In this document: in pieces, positions 1 through 10,325 of the stretch
How positions within the stretch are numbered: position 1 is the first letter of the stretch
Layout: every line of letters starts with the position of its first letter
Assembly (NCBI GenBank): GCA_902624045.1
Contig: CACNVX010000002.1
Span: 1-64,000, forward strand
Length of the DNA stretch: 64,000 nucleotides
Direction of reading: 5' to 3'
Source of the DNA: an uncultured Pelagibacteraceae bacterium
GTDB taxonomy: Bacteria > Pseudomonadota > Alphaproteobacteria > Pelagibacterales > Pelagibacteraceae
The notes under the pieces: model-generated
Database searches by the model: none
What the model was told of the DNA's origin: nothing
The model's input: the letters and a program-made list of their open reading frames with translations, nothing else
Program-made: the position numbers and the translations under genes

Positions 1-487
1 AATTATTTTTTTAAAATCTAATATTCTCTTCTTTGAAAATCTTGCAACTGCCGTTCTTGATCTTGACAAAAATTTTCAAGTTTATAATTTTATAAAATTA
101 ATAATAACTTATTTATCATTTATTTTTCTTTCACCCGGATTTTTAAAATCAATTTTATTGATTATAATAATGACATCTTTGATTTTATATGTTTTTTTCG
201 TAATTACAGGTTTTCTAAAAAACAAAAATTATGAAAATTCAATTAAAAACAATAAATTGTTTAATGATTATTTTATTAACTTTATAGCATGTTTAAGTTT
301 TGTAATATTATTAGTTTTAATTTTACCAACACATGCATATATCAGGTATTATATTTTTATATATCCTTTTATATTTTCAATTTTTTATATAATTTTCAGA
401 TTAAGAAATACATTTTTAATTTCTTTCTATGCAATATTATTTTTATCAATTGAGACAACTCTTTATAGAATAATGTATTATTTATAA
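1..487 (+). CDS. C-terminal part of a multi-pass membrane protein (polysaccharide island), truncated by the window edge
   Basis: The listed ORF 158-487 starts at a TTG, but the same frame is open back to position 2 (IIFLKSNILFFENLATAVLDLDKNFQVYNFIKLIITYLSFIFLSPGFLKSILLIIIM...). It is hydrophobic throughout. Confidence 0.6.
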   Translation, partial: IIFLKSNILFFENLATAVLDLDKNFQVYNFIKLIITYLSFIFLSPGFLKSILLIIIMTSLILYVFFVITGFLKNKNYENSIKNNKLFNDYFINFIACLSFVILLVLILPTHAYIRYYIFIYPFIFSIFYIIFRLRNTFLISFYAILFLSIETTLYRIMYYL

Positions 488-1398
488 TGACAAAAGTTTG
501 TGTTTTACTAGCATCATATAATGGAGCAAGATGGATAGAACATCAAATAGATACAATTTTAAAACAAAAAAATGTCAAAATCGATTTGTTTATTTCTGAT
601 GATTGTTCAACTGATGAAACACTAGAAATAATAAAAAAAATTTCTAAAAAAAACAAATCCGTTTTTTTTTGGAAGAATAAAAAGAAATCAACATCTGCAA
701 CTCAAAATTTTTTTTCATTAATAACAAATATTAATTTCAAGAAATATGATTATGTTTCAATTTCAGATCAGGATGATTTGTGGAATATAAATAAGTTACA
801 GAGAGCTATAAAGATGATCCACAAGAAAAAGGTTGATTGTTATTCTAGCGATGTTTCTATTTTATATCAAAACGGTCAAATAAAGTACCTAAAAAAATCA
901 TATAATCAAAAAAAAATGGATTTCTTATTCGAAGGCGGTGGTCCAGGATCTACATTTGTTTTAAAGACAAAGTTTGCAATTAATTTACAAAAAAATTTAA
1001 AATCAAAAAAAAATATTGCAAAAAAAATAAATTTTCACGACTGGTACATTTATTTTTTTGCAAGAGTTAATAATTATACCTGGTTTATCGATTTTTTTTC
1101 AGGATTAAAGTATAGGCAGCATCACAATAATCAGTTGGGAGCTAATGTTAGTTTAGGAACTATACTTAAAAGAATAACCTATATTTTAAGCGGTGATTTT
1201 TTAAACCAAATTAAATATTTTTTTATATTAAATAGTAAAATGAGTAAAAAATATTTTTTCTTATTTAGTTCAAATAAATTAAAAACTTTGAAATTTATTA
1301 CAAAAAATTTTTCCCATTTTAGACGAAAAAAATTAGAAAAATTTATTTGTTTATTTGTATTAATATTTTTTGTAATCATTAGAAAAAGGTTAATTTGA
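487..1398 (+). CDS. Glycosyltransferase family 2 (rhamnosyltransferase-like)
   Basis: MTKVCVLLASYNGARWIEHQIDTILKQ...DLFISDDCSTDET...SISDQDDLW is the GT2 GT-A fold signature. Confidence 0.9.
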   Translation: MTKVCVLLASYNGARWIEHQIDTILKQKNVKIDLFISDDCSTDETLEIIKKISKKNKSVFFWKNKKKSTSATQNFFSLITNINFKKYDYVSISDQDDLWNINKLQRAIKMIHKKKVDCYSSDVSILYQNGQIKYLKKSYNQKKMDFLFEGGGPGSTFVLKTKFAINLQKNLKSKKNIAKKINFHDWYIYFFARVNNYTWFIDFFSGLKYRQHHNNQLGANVSLGTILKRITYILSGDFLNQIKYFFILNSKMSKKYFFLFSSNKLKTLKFITKNFSHFRRKKLEKFICLFVLIFFVIIRKRLI

Positions 1399-2312
1399 TT
1401 AAAAATATAATTCTTATAGGTAATGGTAGTCATGCAAAAAAAAGGATTATTCCCTCTTTAAAAAGAAAAAAAATTAATTTAAAGAAAATTTACACAAGAA
1501 AACATTCAATATTTAATAAATCAAAATCAGATTTTTTAAAAAAAAAAAACTTTTTTTATGTTTGTACTCCACCAAATACACATTATAAAATTGTGAAATA
1601 TTTGCTGGAAAATAAACAAAATGTGATAGTCGAAAAGCCTGCTATTTTAAAATTAAATCATCTGAACAATATAAAGAAAAAAATTTCAAAAAATAATAAA
1701 AATATTTTCATTGAAAATTTAATGTATAAATATTCTAAGATTTATTCAAAATTTCTTGATTACTGGTCAAAAAATAAAAAGAAAACATTAAAACTGGAAA
1801 TTAATTTTTTGATTCCTAATTTTTTTGATATTGGATTTAGATCAAGACAGCAAGATAGTTTTATAGTTCTTCATGATATAGGTATATACCCAATTTCGTT
1901 GCTAAATAATATGAATATCGAAATCCTCAAAATCGAAATTTTAGCAAAAGAATATTTAAAAAAGAAAATAAAAAAACTTCGGTTAAAAATTATATCAAAA
2001 AACTTAATAATATACATAAATATAGGTGAACAATTGAAATATATGAATAATCTAATTATTTCTCACAATGATGGATCAAAAATAATTTTTGAAAAAATAT
2101 TTTCTGGAATCAAGTTAAATAAATCTATAACAAAGATAAATAAAATAAATAAAACAATTAGAAAATTAATAATTAAAGACCACAATTGTTTTGATAAATT
2201 TTTTTCTTTAAAATTTAGTAATTATAAAACTTTAAATAAAAATAATATAATTTTAATGGAAAAAAATATAGATTTTTTTGATAAAATTAAATTAAAAATT
2301 AAGTCTAATTAA
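1395..2312 (+). CDS. Gfo/Idh/MocA-like sugar oxidoreductase
   Basis: IILIGNGSHAKKRIIPSL nucleotide-binding start, then YVCTPPNTHYKIVKYLLENKQNVIVEKPA. TTG start overlapping the previous CDS. Confidence 0.7.
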   Translation: MIKNIILIGNGSHAKKRIIPSLKRKKINLKKIYTRKHSIFNKSKSDFLKKKNFFYVCTPPNTHYKIVKYLLENKQNVIVEKPAILKLNHLNNIKKKISKNNKNIFIENLMYKYSKIYSKFLDYWSKNKKKTLKLEINFLIPNFFDIGFRSRQQDSFIVLHDIGIYPISLLNNMNIEILKIEILAKEYLKKKIKKLRLKIISKNLIIYINIGEQLKYMNNLIISHNDGSKIIFEKIFSGIKLNKSITKINKINKTIRKLIIKDHNCFDKFFSLKFSNYKTLNKNNIILMEKNIDFFDKIKLKIKSN

Positions 2313-2963
2313 TTTAAATCCTTCGCAAAACTTTGCATTATTCTGACTGCCCCTGAATGAGGCAAGTCCTCTTATTGCTTCTATATTTCTGGCCTTATTA
2401 CCTTTAATTTGAGATGCATATAATTCCAGAGCCTTTTGTTTGAATTTTATTTCAGATGATATATCAACAAAAACATCTGGTATAAAATTTGGCTCAATAT
2501 AATTTGCATTCCAATGAGTTTCTGAAAGAGTTTCATATGCAAGAATCATTTTAAATTTATTATTTTTTTTTGGTCTTGTACAAACCATGGCTGCATTAAA
2601 GACTACTTTGTGATCTATATGACGGTCAGGAAAAGGAATAAATACTAATTCTGGATTTACATTATTAATAATATTAAAAATACTTTTATTAAAAATAGCT
2701 ATTGGTTCTTCATTAAACTTTGTGGCTATTTTTTTTAAAAAGAATAACTTTTTAACACCTAATATAGAACATGCTTTTTTACATTCTTTTTCTGTTTTTT
2801 TGTAATCCTCCTCTTTGTATATTGGGGGCAAATGACCACCAACAACAAGAACAGTCACATCTGATTTCATTAATGACAATTTTTTAATTGTGCCACCAAC
2901 ACCCAATGTTTCATCATCGGGATGAGGAGCTATTACTAAAACTTTTTTAAATTGTTTAAGCAT
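2292..2963 (-). CDS. PIG-L family deacetylase
   Basis: VLVIAPHPDDETLGVGGTI and PDRHIDHKVVFNAA motifs. Confidence 0.92.
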   Translation of the reverse strand: MLKQFKKVLVIAPHPDDETLGVGGTIKKLSLMKSDVTVLVVGGHLPPIYKEEDYKKTEKECKKACSILGVKKLFFLKKIATKFNEEPIAIFNKSIFNIINNVNPELVFIPFPDRHIDHKVVFNAAMVCTRPKKNNKFKMILAYETLSETHWNANYIEPNFIPDVFVDISSEIKFKQKALELYASQIKGNKARNIEAIRGLASFRGSQNNAKFCEGFKLIRLNF

Positions 2964-2966
2964 ATT

Positions 2967-4199
2967 CTATATTACCTTAAATTTAGGAAGAGGCACCATT
3001 AAATTAATTTTATTATTTATTTTATAAACTTTCTTTTTAATATCATCTTTAAAATTCCATGCAAATATTAGTATAAATTTTGGTTTTAATTTTTTAATTT
3101 CTGAGGTGCAAACTATTTTGTTTCCATATATTGGTAAATATTTGTTTTGTTTTAGTTTGTTATCCTCAAAAATATATTTTACTTTATTTCTTGGCAAATT
3201 AAGCATTTTTAAAAACAAAATAATTTTAGTTGGGGATCCATATCCAAATATTTTATGATTTGATATTTTTTTTATTATTTTTTTTCTTGTATCTAGCATA
3301 ATAGCTTTAATATTCTTTTCCCATCGCATTATAAATTTTTTATCAAAAATAACTGTTCTTTTCTCTTTTTTTAAAAATAATAGTGCTTTTTTTGAAATAT
3401 TTTTTTTATCATCCTTTTTGCATAATATCCTTAGCGAACCACCTTGGATTTTTACCACACTAATATCGACTATTGAAAAACCGATACTAGTTAAAAAGTT
3501 TACAAGTGGATTCGCATGGTGATAATCCAAGTGTTCATGATAGATTGTATCAAAGTAATTATTGTTTAAAACTTTTTTAAAATACCCCACTTCAAAACAA
3601 AAGTGTCCATTATATTTTAAAATATAGTGTATATTTTTAAAAATAGATTTTAAATTGTCTACATGCGCAAGTGTATTATGACTTGTTATAAAGTCTACTT
3701 TTCCATGTAATCTTTCAACTTTTCTTACAGTTTTTTTATCAAAAAAGTTATTTATTGAATCTATTCCTTTTGATTTTGCTACCTTACAAGGTTTTGTTGC
3801 TGGATCAATTCCAAGAACTGTCATTTTTCTTTTTTGAAAATTTAGCAGACAGGTTCCATCATTAGATCCAATATCTAAGATAATATTATTTTTCTTAAGA
3901 TTAATTTTTTTAATTATTTCATCAGCATATTTTTTTAAATGTATAACCATACTTTTACCTGTTCCACTTAGGTAGGTATAATTTTTTGCATATAAAATTT
4001 TTGGATTGACTGAATAATTTAATTGAAAATGATTACATGATTTACAATTATTTAAAATTAGTGGATATTTTTTAGCCTTTTTACTAAGTTTTTTTTGAGA
4101 AAGAAGATTGTTTCCAAGAGGTATCTTACCAAAATTTATTATACGATCTAATTTTTTATTATTACAAAGTCTACATTTTTTAATAATCTTACCATCCAT
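2967..4199 (-). CDS. Class I SAM-dependent sugar C-methyltransferase (N-terminal zinc-binding plus C-terminal domain, TylC3/NovU-like architecture)
   Basis: N-terminal CRLCNN...CKSCNHFQLNY cysteine pairs, ILDIGSNDGTCL SAM motif, C-terminal IFGYGSPTKIILFL. Confidence 0.85.
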   Translation of the reverse strand: MDGKIIKKCRLCNNKKLDRIINFGKIPLGNNLLSQKKLSKKAKKYPLILNNCKSCNHFQLNYSVNPKILYAKNYTYLSGTGKSMVIHLKKYADEIIKKINLKKNNIILDIGSNDGTCLLNFQKRKMTVLGIDPATKPCKVAKSKGIDSINNFFDKKTVRKVERLHGKVDFITSHNTLAHVDNLKSIFKNIHYILKYNGHFCFEVGYFKKVLNNNYFDTIYHEHLDYHHANPLVNFLTSIGFSIVDISVVKIQGGSLRILCKKDDKKNISKKALLFLKKEKRTVIFDKKFIMRWEKNIKAIMLDTRKKIIKKISNHKIFGYGSPTKIILFLKMLNLPRNKVKYIFEDNKLKQNKYLPIYGNKIVCTSEIKKLKPKFILIFAWNFKDDIKKKVYKINNKINLMVPLPKFKVI

Positions 4200-4626
4200 T
4201 TTTTTTTAGTAGGTGTTTAATATTTTTGTTTGTTATCATTTCCACTCTAACAGTATCTTTCTCATATGTAGCTTGATCTCTAGGATTTTTGCTAGATACA
4301 ATTAAAGTTGTATTTTTCTGGAAGTAGGTTGAATGAATCTCCATTGGTGGAGTGTAAATAAGATCATTTTTTTTTACTTTAATATAATTAATTTTTTTCC
4401 CATTAATTTTTTTGAAAAAATAATCAATTTCACCATTAAGAACATACATAATATGGTAGTCTTTTTTATGATAGTGATTAGACCTAATAGTATTTTTTTT
4501 ACAATTTATTATTGATACATTTTTACATGGAATATCACAAATTGATAAAATAGAGCCTCTAGCGTCTTTATCTCTCAATTTAGTTTTAATTATAAAACTC
4601 TTATTTTTTTTTGTTATATTATCCAT
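4189..4626 (-). CDS. Cupin-fold protein (sugar isomerase/epimerase-like)
   Basis: RSNHYHKKDYHIMYVLNGEIDYFFKK...DLIYTPPMEIHSTYF cupin motifs. Overlaps the methyltransferase CDS. Confidence 0.65.
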   Translation of the reverse strand: MDNITKKNKSFIIKTKLRDKDARGSILSICDIPCKNVSIINCKKNTIRSNHYHKKDYHIMYVLNGEIDYFFKKINGKKINYIKVKKNDLIYTPPMEIHSTYFQKNTTLIVSSKNPRDQATYEKDTVRVEMITNKNIKHLLKKNGW

Positions 4627-4657
4627 TTAAAGATGCTACTAAACGAATTAATTTAAA

Positions 4658-6508
4658 ATGGCAACTTTTAAATCTAAAATACTATTGTTGAGCAGCTTTC
4701 AAAGAAAGTTAGCTCTATTTATTTTAGATAATTTTATTTGTATTGTATCTTTTTTTTTAGCTTACTATTTAAGATTAGAGTTATTTTTTATAAACGAAAC
4801 TGAAAATCAATTTATTTCATTTTTAATACTTTATTTTTCATTTGTAGTTTTGTGTTTTACCTTCTCTTTTTACCAACCTTTGTCGAGGTATTATGATTTA
4901 TTAAATATAGCAAAAATTATTTTAGTATTCTTCTTATATGCTTTTTTAATGACCTTGTTATTTGACTATCTTACAATTCCTGGAATACCAAGATTAGTTG
5001 GCTTTCTTCATCCAATAATTTTCTTAATTTTCTTTATATCATCAAGAGTGTTTGCTTATTATGTGATAAGAAAAATTTCATCTTCTGAAAAACAAAAAAA
5101 TATAATTGTTTATTGTAATATTAATACTGCAGAATTTTTAAAAAATGTTCTAAGATCTTATAATATTATATTCTTTATAACAGATGATATAAATTTTGAA
5201 AAAAGATTGATTGGTAATATTCCAATATTTACCTTAAAAAATTTAAATAAATCAATTTTTAAAAAAAAAAAAATTGATTTTGTTTACATAGATAAAAATT
5301 TAAATACTGATAAAAATAGAAAGAAAATTCTTTCGCAATTAACACAAAAGGAAAAAGTATCTTTCAAAGTAATACCCAAAACTGAAAAATTTTTAGATTT
5401 TCAATTTACAGAGGATATCAAAAATATAAATATTTTTAAAAGAAAAATAAATTTTTCATCAAATAAATTAAAAAATAAATTTAAAAATTCCTCAATACTC
5501 ATAACTGGTGCTGGTGGATCGATTGGTAGTGAATTATCTAAAGAAATTTTAAGACTGGAGCCAAAAAATATAATTTTAGTAGAAAACTCTGAGTATAACT
5601 TATATAGAGTTTTAGATGATTTAATTTATATAAAATCAGAAGAAAATATTAATACTTTAATTTCTTACCATCTTATATCAGTCACAGATAATGAAAAAAT
5701 CATAGAGGTTTGCAAAAATAGCAGGCCAAATTATATCTTTCATTGTTCAGCATACAAGCATGTTCCCCTAGTAGAAAAAAATATTATAGTATCTGTTGAG
5801 AATAATTTTATCTCTACCATTAATTTATGCAAAATTGCTCAAAAAATAGGCTCATCAAAATTAATTTTAATTTCTTCAGATAAAGCCGTAAGACCTTCAA
5901 GTATAATGGGAGCCACAAAACGATTGTCAGAGCTTGCAATTAAATATTATGCGCTTAAATCTATTGACAATAAACTAAAAACCTCGTTTTCAGCGGTAAG
6001 GTTTGCAAACGTTCTAAATTCCTCTGGATCAGTTGTTCCTTTATTTGCAAGACAAATTCAAGCTGGTGGTCCAATTACGATAACTGATAAAAAAGTAGAG
6101 AGATACTTTATGACAATTTTAGATGCTGTTAAGCTTGTTTTGGAAACTACATTAATCTCAAAAAATGGAAATATAATGTTACTCAAAATGGGTAAACAAA
6201 TAAAAATTTTAGATGTAGCTAAAAAGATTGCAAATTTTTATGGGTTAACCATAAAAGATAGTAAAAATTTATCTGGCGATATTGGAATTGTAGAAATAGG
6301 TTTAAGAGCAGGTGAAAAAATAAAAGAGGAATTATTTTATGACTCTAATATTAAAAAAACTAGTAATAAAGATATATTGTGTGTAGATAATTTTAAGTTA
6401 GATTTACAAAAGTTTGAGTTATTAAAAGAGAATATTAACATTTGTATAAAGAGAAATAATGTTGATAAACTTAAGAATATACTGCTAGATCAAAAAAATA
6501 TGTTTTAA
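4658..6508 (+). CDS. Membrane-bound nucleoside-diphosphate-sugar epimerase/4,6-dehydratase (CapD/FlaA1/WbpM-like)
   Basis: N-terminal TM helices, then ILITGAGGSIGSELSKEIL, VSVENNFISTINLCKIA, SSDKAVRPSSIMGATKRLSE and AVRFANVLNSSGSVVPLF. Confidence 0.93.
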   Translation: MATFKSKILLLSSFQRKLALFILDNFICIVSFFLAYYLRLELFFINETENQFISFLILYFSFVVLCFTFSFYQPLSRYYDLLNIAKIILVFFLYAFLMTLLFDYLTIPGIPRLVGFLHPIIFLIFFISSRVFAYYVIRKISSSEKQKNIIVYCNINTAEFLKNVLRSYNIIFFITDDINFEKRLIGNIPIFTLKNLNKSIFKKKKIDFVYIDKNLNTDKNRKKILSQLTQKEKVSFKVIPKTEKFLDFQFTEDIKNINIFKRKINFSSNKLKNKFKNSSILITGAGGSIGSELSKEILRLEPKNIILVENSEYNLYRVLDDLIYIKSEENINTLISYHLISVTDNEKIIEVCKNSRPNYIFHCSAYKHVPLVEKNIIVSVENNFISTINLCKIAQKIGSSKLILISSDKAVRPSSIMGATKRLSELAIKYYALKSIDNKLKTSFSAVRFANVLNSSGSVVPLFARQIQAGGPITITDKKVERYFMTILDAVKLVLETTLISKNGNIMLLKMGKQIKILDVAKKIANFYGLTIKDSKNLSGDIGIVEIGLRAGEKIKEELFYDSNIKKTSNKDILCVDNFKLDLQKFELLKENINICIKRNNVDKLKNILLDQKNMF

Positions 6509-7500
6509 TTTTCATTATCTTTTAAATGTAAAGTAAAAACTATTAGAAAAGATAAAAGTAATGCAAGTAAAACCTCTATATAATAAATATAACTAGTATT
6601 AACTGTTGTATATGAGTATCTAAATTTCGGTAAAAATTCGTCTAAATTTTCAATAAAATTTGATAAGTCTGACATTAAGACTATATTTTTACTTCCTAAT
6701 TCATCTAACCCACTGTACTTGTTTCCTAAATAATAATAATAAAGCATGATAGCACTATCTTTAAAAAAAACATCCAGGTTTCGTGTCATTTCAGTTTTTG
6801 AGAGAACTAGTCTTAAAAAGAAATCGTCATCTACTTTGGTATTTTTTTTAATTTCAAAAATAAAATTTTTAACATATTCTTCCAACTCAGCTTGATCATT
6901 TAATTTGAATTTATTCTTGATTTCTTCACCAATTACTTTGGGATGGAAGGTCAAAAGAAATTCATTTAAATTATTCAAAGTAGTGTAATATTCTTTATCA
7001 TAAAACGTTTGAGTTACTATCTTTAATTCTTTTTTTGCTTTTTTATGTAAATTATTTAAATATTCTTCAGCATCCTCTGCATTATCCCAAATAAGAGTTA
7101 GTCTTCTGTTGGGATATGTGAAATTAGGTGTATCAAAATGAAATGACTTAGCAATTTTATAATATTTATTTTTCTCTACGTTTTTAATTTTTAAGTCATC
7201 TATATTAAAGTTATAAATTAATTCAAAATAGTTTGCATGAAACTCTTTAAGATTTTCGAACGGAAAATATTCATATTTTTCAGTTAAATCATTAAATTTA
7301 ATTGAATTTTTACTATTTGTAGTCCAACTGTAAAAAAATTTATAATCAAAAATTACTTTATATTTTTGATCTAGTTTATCTTTTAAAAACGTATTATTTG
7401 CATAAAAAGATAACAACATTAATGCAATAAATATTGTTACAAACATCTTGTATCTTTTTTTAAAAACATTAGTAAAATCTTGAAAAGTAAAAAAACGCAT
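6505..7500 (-). CDS. Wzz/chain-length-determinant-like membrane protein (tentative)
   Basis: 331 aa with one N-terminal TM (MFVTIFIALMLLSFYAN), a long soluble region and one C-terminal TM (YYIEVLLALLLSFLIVFTLHLKD). Topology and context only; no strong motif. Confidence 0.45.
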   Translation of the reverse strand: MRFFTFQDFTNVFKKRYKMFVTIFIALMLLSFYANNTFLKDKLDQKYKVIFDYKFFYSWTTNSKNSIKFNDLTEKYEYFPFENLKEFHANYFELIYNFNIDDLKIKNVEKNKYYKIAKSFHFDTPNFTYPNRRLTLIWDNAEDAEEYLNNLHKKAKKELKIVTQTFYDKEYYTTLNNLNEFLLTFHPKVIGEEIKNKFKLNDQAELEEYVKNFIFEIKKNTKVDDDFFLRLVLSKTEMTRNLDVFFKDSAIMLYYYYLGNKYSGLDELGSKNIVLMSDLSNFIENLDEFLPKFRYSYTTVNTSYIYYIEVLLALLLSFLIVFTLHLKDNEN

Positions 7501-7535
7501 AATAGGCCAATTGATATATATTTAAACTAATTACA

Positions 7536-8543
7536 ATGCAAAAAAAAAATTCTTATTTAATTACTGGAGGTTGTGGATTTATAGGTTCAAATTTTATTGA
7601 GATTTTATTAAAAAAAGGTGAGAAAATTGTTAACCTGGACTCATATTCTTATGCAGCAAATAAACAAATTAACAAAAAATTTTTAAAAAATAAAAATTAT
7701 ACATTTTACAAAGGTAGTTATGCTAACTCTTTATTAGTAAAGAAAATATTTAATAAACACAAGATAAATAAAGTAGTTAATTTTGCAGCAGAGTCCCATG
7801 TTGATAATTCTATTAATGGTCCCATATTATTTATTAAAAATAATGTTTACGATTTTTCAATTTTTTTAAAAGAGTGTGCAAATTATTATAAAAATAATAA
7901 GATAAAAAAATTTATTTTTTTACATGTAAGTACAGATGAGGTTTATGGATCTTTAAATTTGAGACAAAAATCATTTACAGAAAAAAATAAATACATGCCA
8001 AATAGTCCTTACTCATCTAGTAAAGCTAGTTCAGATTTAATTGCAAGGTCATGGTATAGAACTTACAATTTTCCAATAATTATTACAAACTGCTCAAATA
8101 ATTACGGAAAATATCAAAATTTTGAAAAGTTAATTCCATTAACAATTAAGAGGGCATTAAATCATAAAATAATACCAGTATATGGAAATGGACAAAATAT
8201 AAGGGATTGGCTTCATGTAAATGACCATTGTTCGGCATTATATCTAATTAGTAAAAAAGGACTCTCAGGAGAGCAATACAATATTGGTGGAGGCACAGAA
8301 ATTTCAAATATAAAAATTGTTAAAATGATTTGTTCATATTTAGATAAACTTTTACCTATAGAAAAAAAAAAATATTCTTCTTTTATCAAATTCGTTAAAG
8401 ATAGACCCGGACATGACTTCAGATATTCAGTAAACTTTAGAAAATTAAAGTTGGAATTAAATTGGAAACCAAAAGTCAAATTTTCAAATGGTTTAAATGA
8501 TACAATTAATTGGTATGTAAATAAACTTAAAGAAAAAAATTAG
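7536..8543 (+). CDS. rfbB: dTDP-glucose 4,6-dehydratase
   Basis: YLITGGCGFIGSNFIE, FAAESHVDNSI, HVSTDEVYGSL, SPYSSSKASSD; followed by rfbD/A/C. Confidence 0.93.
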   Translation: MQKKNSYLITGGCGFIGSNFIEILLKKGEKIVNLDSYSYAANKQINKKFLKNKNYTFYKGSYANSLLVKKIFNKHKINKVVNFAAESHVDNSINGPILFIKNNVYDFSIFLKECANYYKNNKIKKFIFLHVSTDEVYGSLNLRQKSFTEKNKYMPNSPYSSSKASSDLIARSWYRTYNFPIIITNCSNNYGKYQNFEKLIPLTIKRALNHKIIPVYGNGQNIRDWLHVNDHCSALYLISKKGLSGEQYNIGGGTEISNIKIVKMICSYLDKLLPIEKKKYSSFIKFVKDRPGHDFRYSVNFRKLKLELNWKPKVKFSNGLNDTINWYVNKLKEKN

Positions 8544-8547
8544 ATTA

Positions 8548-9444
8548 ATGAAAGTTTGCATAATTGGTTCAAGTGGACAGTTAGGTTATCATTTATATGA
8601 AAAATTTAAAAAAAATTCTAATTATTACTTTTTTTCATCAAAAATTTTAAAACCTCAATTTATTAAAGGTAGTCTGACTCATGTAAATCAGTTAATTTTA
8701 AAATTAAAAAAAATAAAGCCATCTGTAATAATTAATTGTTCAGCGTATACAAATGTTGATCGTGCTGAAATTGAGAAAAAAAAAGCTATAATATTAAATT
8801 CTAAGTCTGTAAAAATTTTATCAGAGTTTTGTTATAAAAATAAAGTTATTTTAATTCATTTTTCTACTGATTATGTATATTCAGGTAAGGGAAAAAATAT
8901 GTGGAAAGAAAACTCTTTATCTAAGCCAATAAATTATTACGGTATTTCAAAATTTAATGGAGAAAAAAGTATAATAAAATCAAATTGCAAATTCATTATT
9001 TTAAGACTTTCTTGGCTTTACGGAATTTATGGAAAAGAAAATTTTATAATTAAAATTATAAAATTAGCCAAAATCGATAAAAAAATTACAATGGTAAATG
9101 ATCAATTTGGATCCCCGACTAGCACTGAGCTGGTAATATTAGTTTTAAAAAAAATTTTAAATAAAATTAAGCAAAATAAATTTAAATCTGGAGTTTTTAA
9201 TTTGTGTCCAAAACAAAGTGTTAACAGATATGAATTGAGCAAATATATTTTAAACAATTATTTTAATAGAAAATTCCTTCAAAGTATCAAAATTTATAGT
9301 ACTAGTACAAAAAATCTTAATTTATTAGCACTTAGACCATTAAATAGTAGAATGAATACCAATAAAATTAAAAAGTTTTTAAAAGTTGAAATAAAAAACT
9401 GGAAGTTTTATTTAGATAAATATTTAAAAAATATTAAGGTCTAA
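8548..9444 (+). CDS. rfbD: dTDP-4-dehydrorhamnose reductase
   Basis: CIIGSSGQLGYHL, NCSAYTNVDRAE, FSTDYVYSGKG, YYGISKFNGE, DQFGSPTST. Confidence 0.92.
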   Translation: MKVCIIGSSGQLGYHLYEKFKKNSNYYFFSSKILKPQFIKGSLTHVNQLILKLKKIKPSVIINCSAYTNVDRAEIEKKKAIILNSKSVKILSEFCYKNKVILIHFSTDYVYSGKGKNMWKENSLSKPINYYGISKFNGEKSIIKSNCKFIILRLSWLYGIYGKENFIIKIIKLAKIDKKITMVNDQFGSPTSTELVILVLKKILNKIKQNKFKSGVFNLCPKQSVNRYELSKYILNNYFNRKFLQSIKIYSTSTKNLNLLALRPLNSRMNTNKIKKFLKVEIKNWKFYLDKYLKNIKV

Positions 9445-9449
9445 GTTTT

Positions 9450-10325
9450 ATGAAAACAAGAAAAGGTATTTTGTTAGCTGGTGGAAGTGGATCAAGATTA
9501 CATCCTGTAACTAAAATTATCTCCAAACAAATATTACCACTATATGATAAACCAATGATTTATTATTCTTTGTCAGTTCTTATGATGGCTGGCATTAGAG
9601 ATATTATGATAATATCAACTCCAAGAGATATAAAATTTTTTGAGAATTTGTTTGGTAAAGGTAAAGATCTTGGTATTAGCATAAGTTACGCCATTCAGAA
9701 GCGACCCAAAGGTATTGCTCAAGCATTAATAATTGCTGATGATTTTATAGGTAAATCTCAAATAGCTTTGATGCTTGGAGATAATTTTTTTTATGGAAAT
9801 AATTTAGAGCAAATATTGATTTCTACTAGTAAAAAAAATATTTCAACAATTTTTGCATATGAAGTTAAAGATCCTACTAGATATGGAATAATATCTTGTG
9901 ATAAAAGTGGAATTCCTAATAAAATTTTGGAAAAACCAAAAAAACCAAAATCGAATTTTGCAGTAACAGGACTTTATTTTTTCGAAAATATTGCAATTAA
10001 AGTTGCTAAATCTCTAGCACCATCAAAAAGAGGAGAGCTAGAAATCACTGATGTAAATAAATTTTTTCTCAAACAAAAAAAACTTAATGTTGAATACCTT
10101 TCAAGAGGTTTTGCTTGGTTAGATACTGGCACGTTCGAGTCTTTTTTTGAAGCTTCTCAACTGATAAAGACAATTGAAAATAGACAAGGGATAAAGATTG
10201 GATGTTTAGAAGAAATATCTTTAAATAAAGGTTGGATAAAAAATTCAGACTTAAAATCAATAATCAAAAGCCTTGGTAAATCAACATATGCTGATTATTT
10301 AAAAAAAATAAATAATAAAAGATGA
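9450..10325 (+). CDS. rfbA: Glucose-1-phosphate thymidylyltransferase
   Basis: KGILLAGGSGSRLHPVTKIISKQILPLYDKPMIYY...LGDNFFYG...AWLDTGT. Confidence 0.96.
   Translation: MKTRKGILLAGGSGSRLHPVTKIISKQILPLYDKPMIYYSLSVLMMAGIRDIMIISTPRDIKFFENLFGKGKDLGISISYAIQKRPKGIAQALIIADDFIGKSQIALMLGDNFFYGNNLEQILISTSKKNISTIFAYEVKDPTRYGIISCDKSGIPNKILEKPKKPKSNFAVTGLYFFENIAIKVAKSLAPSKRGELEITDVNKFFLKQKKLNVEYLSRGFAWLDTGTFESFFEASQLIKTIENRQGIKIGCLEEISLNKGWIKNSDLKSIIKSLGKSTYADYLKKINNKR

Noticed and set aside
1530-1560. Long poly-A/poly-T runs in island genes as possible phase-variation tracts
   Set aside because: Homopolymers are frequent throughout this AT-rich genome, including core genes; no out-of-frame or broken gene supports slippage control.
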